Shown here one piece after another: positions 9,005 through 17,122 of a stretch of DNA of 45,997 bases; the stretch's first letter is position 1; every line of letters begins with the position of its first letter. The position numbers and the translations under genes are program-made. The notes beneath the pieces were generated by a model. That model was not told the origin of the DNA. It saw only the letters and a list, made by a program, of their open reading frames with translations, and did no database searches. Origin of the DNA: Flavobacterium sp. A45 (lineage in GTDB: Bacteria > Bacteroidota > Bacteroidia > Flavobacteriales > Flavobacteriaceae); contig NZ_MUNX01000045.1 in the NCBI RefSeq assembly GCF_002001005.1, forward strand, positions 1 to 45,997, read 5' to 3'.

Positions 9005-9934
9005 ATGAAAAAGGAGTATGCCGTAGGATTGGATATAGGAGGAACCCACATTACCGCTGGAGTCATCAATCTTACCAACATGAAAGTTCTCGAATCTTCC
9101 ATGCATAAAGAGTCTTTTGATTCTAATCTGCCTGTAGATCAGGTTTTGGATATTTGGGAAAAAACGATCCGTGCTTCATGGGATAAGTCAGAAGTAGAAA
9201 CTATGACAGGAATAGCAGTTTGTATGCCCGGTCCGTTTGATTATGAAAATGGCATTTGCTGGATAAAAGGACAATCCAAATACGAGCATTTTTATGGATT
9301 AAATATTGCGGATTTACTTCGAAATAGGCTTAAACTTCCTAATGATTTTAAAGTCTTTTTTGAAAATGATGCGGTTTGTTTTGGTAAAGGAGAAGTATAT
9401 AAAGACAACACTAATCTTTCGAAAAAAGTAATGGCTATTACAATCGGAACTGGATTAGGATCTTGTTTTATTGATAAAGGATTCTCTATCAGTTCCGGAA
9501 ATCAAGTCCCTACAGACGGAGAAATATGGAATCTTCGGTTTAAAAATGGAATCGCCGAAGACTATGTGTCGTTAAGAGGGCTTGTCTCAAAGTATTTTGA
9601 TTTAGAAAAAACAACCGTAGAAAGTGGATTGGAACTTTATAATCGTGCCGTGGCTGGGGACGAAATGGCGATAAAAGCATTTGAAAAAATGGGAGAAGAT
9701 TTAGCACAAATTGTGATTCCTTGTTTAAAGAATTTTTCGGTTGAACACTTTATTATTGGCGGGAAAATCGCAGATTCAAGTGCTTTATTTTTACCTTCTT
9801 TGAACAAAAAAATCAAAGATGCAGGTTTAGAAATTACCATACAAATCTCTGATGACAATGAAAATGCGGCTTTACTGGGTGCTGCAAGTTTACTTCTTAA
9901 TAGCCGCATTTTAAATAATGCATTGGCTGAGTAA
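9005..9934 (+). CDS. ROK family sugar kinase (probable glucokinase)
   Basis: A 309-residue cytoplasmic kinase of the ROK family. The N-terminal phosphate-binding motif is VGLDIGGTHITAGVI (7-21), and the catalytic base is Asp122 in FENDAVCFGKGE; ITIGTGLGSCFID (145-157) is the second ATP-site motif. The usual ROK zinc motif CxCGxxGC is absent; the equivalent region reads TDGEIWNLRFKNGIAEDYVS. In this operon it most likely phosphorylates the glucose, or mannose, released by phosphorolysis and hydrolysis of manno-oligosaccharides. Substrate choice cannot be read from the sequence. It lies 43 bp after the GH5 gene and 45 bp before the GH97 gene. Confidence 0.88.
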   Translation: MKKEYAVGLDIGGTHITAGVINLTNMKVLESSMHKESFDSNLPVDQVLDIWEKTIRASWDKSEVETMTGIAVCMPGPFDYENGICWIKGQSKYEHFYGLNIADLLRNRLKLPNDFKVFFENDAVCFGKGEVYKDNTNLSKKVMAITIGTGLGSCFIDKGFSISSGNQVPTDGEIWNLRFKNGIAEDYVSLRGLVSKYFDLEKTTVESGLELYNRAVAGDEMAIKAFEKMGEDLAQIVIPCLKNFSVEHFIIGGKIADSSALFLPSLNKKIKDAGLEITIQISDDNENAALLGAASLLLNSRILNNALAE

Positions 9935-9979
9935 ACAAAACGGTAAAATCACAGTCAACGAATATTACCTTTTAAAATT

Positions 9980-11968
9980 ATGAAAAAAACGATACCCTTA
10001 CTTCTAGCATTATTACTTTTTAGCCCCATTTTTTCCCAAAAGAAACAAAATTTTCAATTAGTTTCCCCAAATGGAAAAATTGACATCAATATTTCTCTTT
10101 CCGATAAAATAACTTGGGCGATTACGCACGAAAAAGAAACTATTTTGAGTGCTTCGCCAATGTCTATGACACTAAATGAAAGTGAAATATTAGGCAAAAA
10201 CCCAGTACTTTTAAATTCAGAAAAAGTAAATATCAAAAATTCATTTGAAACTCCGTTTTACAAAAAGAAAACAGTCGAAGACAATTACAACCAATTATCA
10301 CTACAATTCAAAGGCGACTTCAGCCTAGAATTTCGTGCTTTTGATGAAGGAGTTGCCTATCGATTTATCACTAAAAAGAAAGGAAATTTTACCGTAAAAT
10401 CAGAAGAAGTAGTTTTGAATTTCGATCAGGATTACACTACTTTAATGCCCTATGTTCGCGATTTAAGAAACCCAAAAGACCCTTACATTTCTTCTTTCGA
10501 ATCCCATTACGAAAACAAAAAAATAAGTGAATTTGCAAAAGACACATTAGCATTTCTTCCTTTTTTGGTTGATTTTAAAAATCAGAAAAAAGCCGTTTTT
10601 CTGGAGGCAAATCTTCATGATTATCCAGGAATGTTTGTGACCAACAACAAAACAAAATCAGGATTTGAAGCCCGTTTCCCAAAATACCCTTTGCAGGAAA
10701 TGAACGGAGGATTCAACTACCTCAACAAACTAATCAGTCAAAGAGCCGATTATTTGGTGACCACAAAAGGCACTAGAACTTTCCCTTGGCGAATTGTAGT
10801 TATCTCAGAAAACGATGCGGTCTTAGCCAATAATGATATGGTTCAGCGATTATCAGAACCTTCCAAAATAAAAGATATAAGTTGGATAAAACCGGGTAAA
10901 GTGGCTTGGGATTGGTGGAATGACTGGAACATCTACAATGTCAATTTTCAGGCAGGAATCAACACCGAAACCTATAAATATTATATTGATTTTGCTTCCA
11001 AAAACAAAGTGGAATATGTTGTTTTGGATGAAGGTTGGAGCGTGGAGACCAACATTATGGAACACAATCCAAAAGTGGATTTGAAAGCCTTAATTGCATA
11101 CGCAAAAGAACAAAATGTAGGCATTATACTTTGGGCGTCATGGATGGCATTGCACGAAAATATCGAGGCTATTTTCAAAAACTATGCAGATTTGGGAGTC
11201 AAAGGTTTTAAAGTTGATTTCATTGACCGTGACGATGCCAAAATGGTAAATTCTGTTTATGAAATTGCACAAAAAGCCGCCGATTATAAATTACTGCTTG
11301 ACTTTCACGGGATGTACAAACCAACAGGAATCCAACGCACTTATCCCAACATTTTGAACTTTGAAGGTGTAAAAGGATTGGAGAACAACAAATGGACACC
11401 AAACGATGATGTTCCTACTTATGATTGCACCATTCCGTTTATCCGAATGATCGCTGGCCCAATGGACTACACTCCCGGAGCGATGCGAAATGCCACAAAA
11501 AGTGAATTCAAACCTAGCCATTCGAATCCTGTAAGTCAAGGAACAAGATGCCATCAACTGGCTTTGTACATGATTTTTGAAGCGCCATTGCAAATGATGG
11601 CCGACAGTCCAACAGCTTACATAAAGGAACAGGAATCAACCGATTTTATAGCAAAAATCCCAACCACTTTTGATGAAACGGTGGCATTAAATGGAAGTGT
11701 TGGTAATTATATTTCTATGGCCAGAAAGAAAGGAAACAACTGGTATTTGGGAGCCATTACTAACTGGAACGGCAGAGACGTTACGATTGATTTTTCATTT
11801 TTAGAAAAAGGAAAAAATTTCGAAGCCGATTTATTTACAGACGGCCATAATGCTGAAAAAGCGGCTGTCGATTACAAAAGAGAAAAAATCACAGTTGATT
11901 CCACTACTAAAATGATTTTTCATTTGGCAAGTGGCGGAGGATTATCGGCAATAATTTCGCCTAAATAA
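9980..11968 (+). CDS. GH97 retaining alpha-glycosidase, probable alpha-galactosidase
   Basis: A 662-residue secreted or periplasmic enzyme with signal peptide (1-20, ending FSQ) and the full GH97 layout: N-terminal beta-sandwich, TIM barrel (about 300-560) and C-terminal beta domain. GFKVDFIDRDD places an aspartate (Asp413) where retaining GH97 members carry the nucleophile, and NFEGVKGLE supplies the probable acid/base Glu468. These align with Asp415 and Glu470 of BT1871 as I recall them. Inverting alpha-glucosidases of the SusB type lack this aspartate. Removal of alpha-1,6-galactose side chains from galactomannan fits the operon. Last gene of the rightward mannan operon. Confidence 0.88.
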   Translation: MKKTIPLLLALLLFSPIFSQKKQNFQLVSPNGKIDINISLSDKITWAITHEKETILSASPMSMTLNESEILGKNPVLLNSEKVNIKNSFETPFYKKKTVEDNYNQLSLQFKGDFSLEFRAFDEGVAYRFITKKKGNFTVKSEEVVLNFDQDYTTLMPYVRDLRNPKDPYISSFESHYENKKISEFAKDTLAFLPFLVDFKNQKKAVFLEANLHDYPGMFVTNNKTKSGFEARFPKYPLQEMNGGFNYLNKLISQRADYLVTTKGTRTFPWRIVVISENDAVLANNDMVQRLSEPSKIKDISWIKPGKVAWDWWNDWNIYNVNFQAGINTETYKYYIDFASKNKVEYVVLDEGWSVETNIMEHNPKVDLKALIAYAKEQNVGIILWASWMALHENIEAIFKNYADLGVKGFKVDFIDRDDAKMVNSVYEIAQKAADYKLLLDFHGMYKPTGIQRTYPNILNFEGVKGLENNKWTPNDDVPTYDCTIPFIRMIAGPMDYTPGAMRNATKSEFKPSHSNPVSQGTRCHQLALYMIFEAPLQMMADSPTAYIKEQESTDFIAKIPTTFDETVALNGSVGNYISMARKKGNNWYLGAITNWNGRDVTIDFSFLEKGKNFEADLFTDGHNAEKAAVDYKREKITVDSTTKMIFHLASGGGLSAIISPK

Positions 11969-12017
11969 GAGTAGTCTTTAAAGAACAGAAGATAAAGAAT
12001 GAATTTAAATTTAGAAC

Positions 12018-12063
12018 CTGCGTGAAAATATAGGCACGCAGATTCAGCAGATTTATGCAGATT
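12018..12063. repeat. Small palindrome with GCAGATT repeats
   Basis: In the gap between the converging GH97 and aldo-keto reductase genes, CTGCGTG (12018-12024) pairs perfectly with CACGCAG (12035-12041). GCAGATT then occurs three times at 9-10 base spacing (12038, 12047, 12057). It resembles short dispersed repeats I recall from many Bacteroidota genomes. It may also help end transcription from either side, though no long T tract follows. Confidence 0.45.
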
Positions 12064-12132
12064 TTATAAAATTTGAATAACTGAAAATGTAAATTTTGTA
12101 AAAGAGTATGCCTTGAAATTTTATCTTTTTTA

Positions 12133-13089
12133 TTATCTCAAAATATTTTCGATTGCATTCAATTCATCAGTCGAAAATTGCAGATTCTGCAAACTGTCAA
12201 TATTATTATTTAATTGTCCCACAGAACTGGCACCAATCAATACCGAAGTAACTCTGTTGTCTTTTAGCAACCAAGCCAAAGCCATTTGCGCCAAAGACTG
12301 ATTTCTTTCTTTAGCAATGTCATTCAATTGAATAATTTTCTGGATTCTTTCCTCCGAAACCTCATCTTCTTTTAAATGTCCATTTGGATTATGAGCACGA
12401 GAATTTTCTGGTATTCCTTTAAGATATTTATCAGTTAAAAGTCCTTGTGCCAAAGGAGAAAAAGCAATACAGCCTACCCCTTTTTCCTCAAGAACATCAA
12501 GTAACCCTTCTTCAGGTGTTCGAACAAACATTGAATACTTCACTTGATGAATCAAACAAGGCGTTCCCAATCGTTTCAAAATTTCGGTAGCTTCTCTTGT
12601 TTGCTCGGGATTATAATTAGAAATTCCTGCATACAAAGCTTTTCCACTACGAACGGCATAATCCAACGCCATCATCGTTTCTTCCAAAGGCGTTTCTGGA
12701 TCAAAACGATGCGAATAGAAAATATCTACATATTCCAAACTCATTCTTTTTAGACTTTGGTCTAAACTAGACAATAAATACTTTCGGGAACCCCAATCGC
12801 CATAAGGACCATCCCACATCGTGTAACCTGCTTTAGTCGTGATTACGATTTCGTCACGAAGATTTCCCTGAAAATTATTTTTAAGAATAGTACCAAAATT
12901 AGTCTCCGCCGAACCCGGAATTGGACCATAATTATTTGCCAAATCAAAATGGGTTATCCCCTTGTCAAAAGCAGCTTTGGCAATACTTTCCGCATTTTCA
13001 AAACTATCTACTGAACCGAAATTGTGCCATAATCCTAGAGAAATTTGAGGTAATAACAACCCGCTTTTTCCACATCTATTGTATTTCAT
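12133..13089 (-). CDS. Aldo-keto reductase, YghZ / L-glyceraldehyde-3-phosphate reductase type
   Basis: A 318-residue NADPH-dependent aldo-keto reductase with the family catalytic tetrad: Asp49, Tyr54 (FDLANNYGPIPGSAET), Lys86 (TTKAGY) and His127 (YSHRFDPETP). YGPIPGSAETNFG and the GPYGDWGSRKYLLSSLDQSL segment are typical of the YghZ (Gpr) subgroup, which reduces L-glyceraldehyde-3-phosphate and methylglyoxal. Its length matches that group. It is last in the leftward group after the GH3 gene, 98 bp apart with a palindrome between, so co-transcription is possible but not certain. A specific role in mannan breakdown is not evident; it may handle reactive sugar aldehydes. Confidence 0.85.
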   Translation of the reverse strand: MKYNRCGKSGLLLPQISLGLWHNFGSVDSFENAESIAKAAFDKGITHFDLANNYGPIPGSAETNFGTILKNNFQGNLRDEIVITTKAGYTMWDGPYGDWGSRKYLLSSLDQSLKRMSLEYVDIFYSHRFDPETPLEETMMALDYAVRSGKALYAGISNYNPEQTREATEILKRLGTPCLIHQVKYSMFVRTPEEGLLDVLEEKGVGCIAFSPLAQGLLTDKYLKGIPENSRAHNPNGHLKEDEVSEERIQKIIQLNDIAKERNQSLAQMALAWLLKDNRVTSVLIGASSVGQLNNNIDSLQNLQFSTDELNAIENILR

Positions 13090-13122
13090 TTATTTAATTT
13101 AAAAATTGGTGTAAAAAAATCC

Positions 13123-13180
13123 AACACGAATTTCACAAATTTTCACGAATTAATTAGTGGAAATTCGTGAAATTCGTGTT
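13123..13180. repeat. Inverted repeat between GH3 and aldo-keto reductase genes
   Basis: AACACGAATTTCAC at 13123-13136 is the exact reverse complement of GTGAAATTCGTGTT at 13167-13180, and the intervening 30 bases repeat the TTCACGAATT word. The palindrome lies in the 98-bp gap of a leftward gene pair. It may be a processing or termination hairpin, or one copy of a dispersed repeat. No T-run is attached on the left side. Confidence 0.6.
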
Positions 13181-13187
13181 TAAATAT

Positions 13188-15482
13188 TTAATTCAATTCA
13201 AAACCACCTTCCAAACCTTTATCAGAGCTTCCTCCAACCATAATTTTAAAAGTTCCTGGCTCTACCAAATAATTCCCTTCGTTATCAAAGAAACCTAATT
13301 CCTTGCCCGTCAAAGTAAAAGTTACAGTTTTCGTTTCTCCTTTTTTCAAACTAATTAGTTCAAAACCTTTTAATTCTTTTACTGGTCTAGCGATACTTGC
13401 AGCAACATCATGAATATACAATTGAGCCACTTCTTTTCCGTCATAGTTTCCTGAATTGATAATATCTACCGAAACCACTACTGACTCTCCTTTTGCGAAA
13501 GCATTCTTATTGATTTTTAAATTTTTATATTCGAAAGTAGTATAACTCAACCCAAATCCGAAAGGATATAAAGGTGTTTTCTCTACATCGGTATAATGCG
13601 ACCAGAATACGTTTTTATCACTATTTACAGGTCTTCCCGTATTGTAATTATTATAGTAAATTGGCACTTGCCCTACGTTCCTTGGAAATGACATTGGTAA
13701 TTTTCCACTTGGATTGTAATCTCCGTACAACACTTGAGCCACTGCATTACCTGTTTGCGTTCCAAGATGCCAAGCCTCAACAATAGCTGGAATATGTTCT
13801 GCTGCCCAAGGCAAAGCCAGAGGTCTTCCGTTATTTAAAACCAAAACAATATTTGGATTTACTTTATAAATTTCTTCCAATAATTCTTGTTGCACACCAG
13901 GCAAATCTAGATTCGTTCTACTACGTCCTTCCCCCGACTGAAAACCATGCTCTCCCAAAACCATTACCACAACATCAGCGTTTGCAGCTACTTTTTTAGC
14001 AGCATCAAATCCGCTTTTGTTCGTAGTATTAAAAACCAATTCAGCTGTAAAAGTTGCTTTTTCTGTTATCAAATCGGCTCCTTTTTCAAACGTCAATTGA
14101 TTGCCTTTGTATTGTTGCATTCCTTCCAAAACAGAAACTCCTGTATTGTCGTCAGAAGCTATTCTCCAACTTCCCAATGGACTGTTTTTGTCATTAGCCA
14201 AAGCGCCAATCAAAGCAATTTTCTGTCCTGATTTTTTTAGAGGAAGCAAACCTTTATCGTTTTTCAAAAGTACAATCGATTTTTTGGCCATATCCAAAAC
14301 AGCGTCGTTATTTGCTTTGTTTCCAATTGTTGCTTTTTCTCTTTTCTCGTCACAATATCTGTAAGGATCGTCAAATAATCCCAATTCGAATTTAACTCGC
14401 AAAATTCTTCGAACAGCATCGTCAACCAAAGCTTCTTTTACTTTTCCGTCTTTTACCAATTTAACCAATTCGGAAACATATAAATACGCTTCCATATCCA
14501 TATCCGATCCCGCAGTTATAGCTTTTGCTGAGGCATCTGCACCGTCTTTAGCATAACCATGAGCAATCATTTCGCGCATTGAAGACCAATCCGAAACCAC
14601 AAAACCATCAAATTTCCATTTCCCTTTTAGAATATCTCTTTGCAAAAATGAATTTCCGGTTGCTGGAACACCATTCAAAATATTAAAAGAATTCATCATG
14701 GTACGAACGCCAGCATTAGTCGCAGCTTTAAACGGTGGAAAAACGGTATTATACAATTTTGTGTTACTAATATCCACAGTATTGTAATCCCTACCCGATT
14801 CGGCAAATCCATAGGCAGCAAAATGTTTGGCGCAAGCCGCAATCGTATTTACTTTTTGCAAGTCGGCTTTTGTGTCACCTTGAAAACCGGTAACTCTTGC
14901 CTTTGCTATTTTACTTCCCAAATAGGGATCCTCTCCCGCACCTTCCATCACACGCCCCCAACGGGCATCTTGCGAAATATCAACATTTGGTCCAAAAGTC
15001 CAGTTAATACCCGATGCCGATGCTTCGTCTGCCGCTATTTGAGCCGATTTCTTAATTGCTTCCATATCCCAACTCGCCGCTTCTGCCAGCGGAATTGGAC
15101 TCAACGTTTTATACCCGTGAATCACATCAAAACCTATGATCAACGGAATTCCCAATCGGGTTTCCTCAACGGCAATTTTCTGAACAGCCTTTACTTCTTT
15201 TACACCACGGACAGATAGCATCGAACCAACCCAACCATCACGCAAATGTTTGTATTTCATTTCGGCATTTCCTCCTTTTGGAGCTGGTCCGGTTACTTCC
15301 CAAAAACCATTATATTGATTCATTTGCCCGACTTTTTCTTCCAATGTCATTTGTTTCATCAACAAATCAATTCGCTCTTCAATTGGTTTTGATTTGTCTA
15401 AATGTGGCATTTTCTGTGCATTCATAGTTCCTGTCGTAATCAGGGTAAAAATCCCTGCAATAATTAATGTATTGTTTTTCAT
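13188..15482 (-). CDS. bglX: GH3 beta-glucosidase (BglX-like)
   Basis: A 764-residue glycoside hydrolase family 3 enzyme with a signal peptide ending MNAQ (20-23), so periplasmic. It has the usual order: TIM barrel with nucleophile Asp298 in GFVVSDWSS, alpha/beta sandwich with acid/base Glu518 in GFQSGEGRSRT, then a C-terminal fibronectin-III-like domain (about 670-755). RWGRVMEGAGEDPYLGS and KHFAAYG are the substrate-binding motifs. Length and layout match BglX. In a mannan locus it would release terminal beta-linked glucose from glucomannan oligosaccharides, or act as a beta-mannosidase; sequence alone does not separate these. It follows the esterase gene by 260 bp of repeats. Confidence 0.9.
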   Translation of the reverse strand: MKNNTLIIAGIFTLITTGTMNAQKMPHLDKSKPIEERIDLLMKQMTLEEKVGQMNQYNGFWEVTGPAPKGGNAEMKYKHLRDGWVGSMLSVRGVKEVKAVQKIAVEETRLGIPLIIGFDVIHGYKTLSPIPLAEAASWDMEAIKKSAQIAADEASASGINWTFGPNVDISQDARWGRVMEGAGEDPYLGSKIAKARVTGFQGDTKADLQKVNTIAACAKHFAAYGFAESGRDYNTVDISNTKLYNTVFPPFKAATNAGVRTMMNSFNILNGVPATGNSFLQRDILKGKWKFDGFVVSDWSSMREMIAHGYAKDGADASAKAITAGSDMDMEAYLYVSELVKLVKDGKVKEALVDDAVRRILRVKFELGLFDDPYRYCDEKREKATIGNKANNDAVLDMAKKSIVLLKNDKGLLPLKKSGQKIALIGALANDKNSPLGSWRIASDDNTGVSVLEGMQQYKGNQLTFEKGADLITEKATFTAELVFNTTNKSGFDAAKKVAANADVVVMVLGEHGFQSGEGRSRTNLDLPGVQQELLEEIYKVNPNIVLVLNNGRPLALPWAAEHIPAIVEAWHLGTQTGNAVAQVLYGDYNPSGKLPMSFPRNVGQVPIYYNNYNTGRPVNSDKNVFWSHYTDVEKTPLYPFGFGLSYTTFEYKNLKINKNAFAKGESVVVSVDIINSGNYDGKEVAQLYIHDVAASIARPVKELKGFELISLKKGETKTVTFTLTGKELGFFDNEGNYLVEPGTFKIMVGGSSDKGLEGGFELN

Positions 15483-15501
15483 AATTGGTATTTTATTTTT
15501 T

Positions 15502-15592
15502 GGGCGTATCCCTCCAGAAAAAGTCGGGTCGGGCTATCCGTTGCAATCTCCCGAGAAAAATCGGGAGGATTTTCACTACTATCCCTTACGCG
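15502..15592 (-). repeat. Structured intergenic repeat, subclass 2, copy B
   Basis: Read leftward, it runs from GCGTAAGGGATAGTAGTG through a perfect hairpin, CTCCCGA (15548-15554) with TCGGGAG (15561-15567), to TTGCAACGGATAGCCCGAC and ends GGGATACGCCC. The ends can pair as GCGTA (15504-15508) with TACGC (15587-15591). The core AGTGAAAATCC...GATTGCAACGGATAGC is shared with the copy at 34988-35058, and the outer ends are shared with the copy at 26819-26931. It lies just upstream of the GH3 start, in the leftward transcript. Confidence 0.75.
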
Positions 15593-15617
15593 GATTCACA
15601 ACAACTTCAATTTATCT

Positions 15618-15669
15618 CGCGAAGACGCAAAGGCGCAAAATTCTGAGTCACTGTCTTTGCGTCTTCGCG
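15618..15669. repeat. Perfect 15-bp inverted repeat, dispersed-repeat type
   Basis: CGCGAAGACGCAAAG at 15618-15632 is the exact reverse complement of CTTTGCGTCTTCGCG at 15655-15669, with a 22-base loop. Its GACGCAAAGGCGCAAA wording resembles short repeats I recall between genes of many unrelated bacteria, whose spurious translations contain LCVFAPLR. It lies in the 260-bp gap between the esterase and GH3 genes and is G+C-rich against its surroundings. It may act as a hairpin in the leftward transcript; function is unknown. Confidence 0.7.
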
Positions 15670-15742
15670 CCTTTGCGAGAACTAGATTTAAAAGAAAACG
15701 AGAAACTCTTAATCGGGTGAAAACTGAAAACTGCAACCTTAA

Positions 15743-17122
15743 CTATTCGCTTATAAAACTCGAAGCAGGCAAATTAGCTTTATTAAAAAGCGTTGCCTGA
15801 TCGGTATTCTTCCAAGCATAACGCACTTTAACAGGCGATTTCACCTTATCCGATTTAAGTACCACTGTATTGTCCTTGATTACAGCGGCTGCTTTATAAA
15901 ACACATTGTCACTTCCTGCAACTTCAAACAAATCGGCTTTCTTGTCCTTAAAATACAAACCGTCTGCATAATCAAAAGTGACTGTTATTTTATTTTTTTC
16001 AATGTAAATTCCTTTATAAAGCGGGCCGTTTACCAATGCTCTATTCGTTTTATAAGTATTCGCCAAAGCCAAATTCGCCAAACGAGTTCCAACCGATTTC
16101 TTGTCTTTTGGATGAATATCGTCAATTGGAGAAATGTCGCTGGTTACTGCCATTCCTGTATTCGGAACTTCCTGCAATACTTTTCGCTGCGCATCCCGAA
16201 TGATTGAACCGCCAAAATGATCTTCTCCATATTTATAAGGAGCAATCTGTACATAATAAAACGAAAAATCATACTTCCATAATTTTCTCCAAGAAGTAAT
16301 CAAAGACGAAAGAGTTCTGTCATAAACCGTAGATCCCACATTGCTTTCTCCCTGATACCACAATGCTCCAGCAATTTTAAATTTTGCCAACGGATAAATC
16401 ATCGCGTTAAAAGCGCGTCCTGGCTGGTTTGGACCGTAACTTTCTTCTTTACGTGTTTTAGCAGCTTCTAATAAAATAACATCATTTTGGATTACTTCTT
16501 CCGGCATCCATATCTCAGCTGGCGTTCCTCCCCAATTGGATGAAATCAAACCAATCGGTACATTCTTTAATTCTTCCTGCAGGCGTTTTCCAAAAAAATA
16601 CCCAACTGCACTAAAATATTTCATCGTTTCCGGTGTGCATTCTGTCCAAGTTCCAGACAAATTATTTTGAGGAGTTGTAGCCGTTAATTTGGGTACAGCA
16701 AAAAATCGAATCGAAGAATTTGTTGCATTTTTCACAGACTCATCACCGTTCTCAATTCCCCAACTGGCATTCATTTCCATATTAGATTGTCCGGAACAAA
16801 TCCAGACTTCGCCAATCAGAATGTTTTTCAAAACGATTTCGTTATATCCTTTTATGGTAATCGTATAAGGGCCTCCTTCTTTTGGAGTAGGAATAATAAC
16901 CTCCCATTTAGCCTGATTGCTGGCTTTGATTTTATAAATTTCTTTATTCCAGCTTGGCGTTATCACAACTTCTTCCTGCGGATTGGCAAATCCCCAAATG
17001 GTAACTTCACTATTGCGTTGCAAAACCATATTATCCGAAAAAATATTCGGAAGCGTAACATTTGCGGAAGCGATATTTGAAAATATTAGGAAAAGAACAA
17101 AGACAATAAGCTTACTTTTCAT
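15743..17122 (-). CDS. Sialate O-acetylesterase-like SGNH carbohydrate esterase
   Basis: A 459-residue secreted esterase of the 9-O-acetylesterase (SASA/SGNH) family. A signal peptide (1-20, ending ASA) precedes a beta-rich N-terminal domain. The SGNH blocks are visible: nucleophile Ser113 in ICSGQSNMEM, GALWYQGESNV (252-262), and Asp334/His337 in SPIDDIHPKDKKSVG. Members remove acetyl groups from sialic acid, xylan or other glycans. Here, with mannanases and a CE2-type esterase, deacetylation of acetylated glucomannan is the best inference. The start overlaps the last 11 bases of the upstream esterase gene, implying translational coupling. Confidence 0.88.
   Translation of the reverse strand: MKSKLIVFVLFLIFSNIASANVTLPNIFSDNMVLQRNSEVTIWGFANPQEEVVITPSWNKEIYKIKASNQAKWEVIIPTPKEGGPYTITIKGYNEIVLKNILIGEVWICSGQSNMEMNASWGIENGDESVKNATNSSIRFFAVPKLTATTPQNNLSGTWTECTPETMKYFSAVGYFFGKRLQEELKNVPIGLISSNWGGTPAEIWMPEEVIQNDVILLEAAKTRKEESYGPNQPGRAFNAMIYPLAKFKIAGALWYQGESNVGSTVYDRTLSSLITSWRKLWKYDFSFYYVQIAPYKYGEDHFGGSIIRDAQRKVLQEVPNTGMAVTSDISPIDDIHPKDKKSVGTRLANLALANTYKTNRALVNGPLYKGIYIEKNKITVTFDYADGLYFKDKKADLFEVAGSDNVFYKAAAVIKDNTVVLKSDKVKSPVKVRYAWKNTDQATLFNKANLPASSFISE

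Noticed and set aside
14823..15218. 131-codon plus-strand open frame
   Set aside because: Antisense to the GH3 catalytic domain; cysteine/arginine-rich shadow composition.
15394..15720. 108-codon open frame on the plus strand between the GH3 and esterase genes
   Set aside because: It spans the GH3 start antisense plus two repeat elements, and its LCVFAPLRE-like translation is the known product of a dispersed repeat, not a protein.
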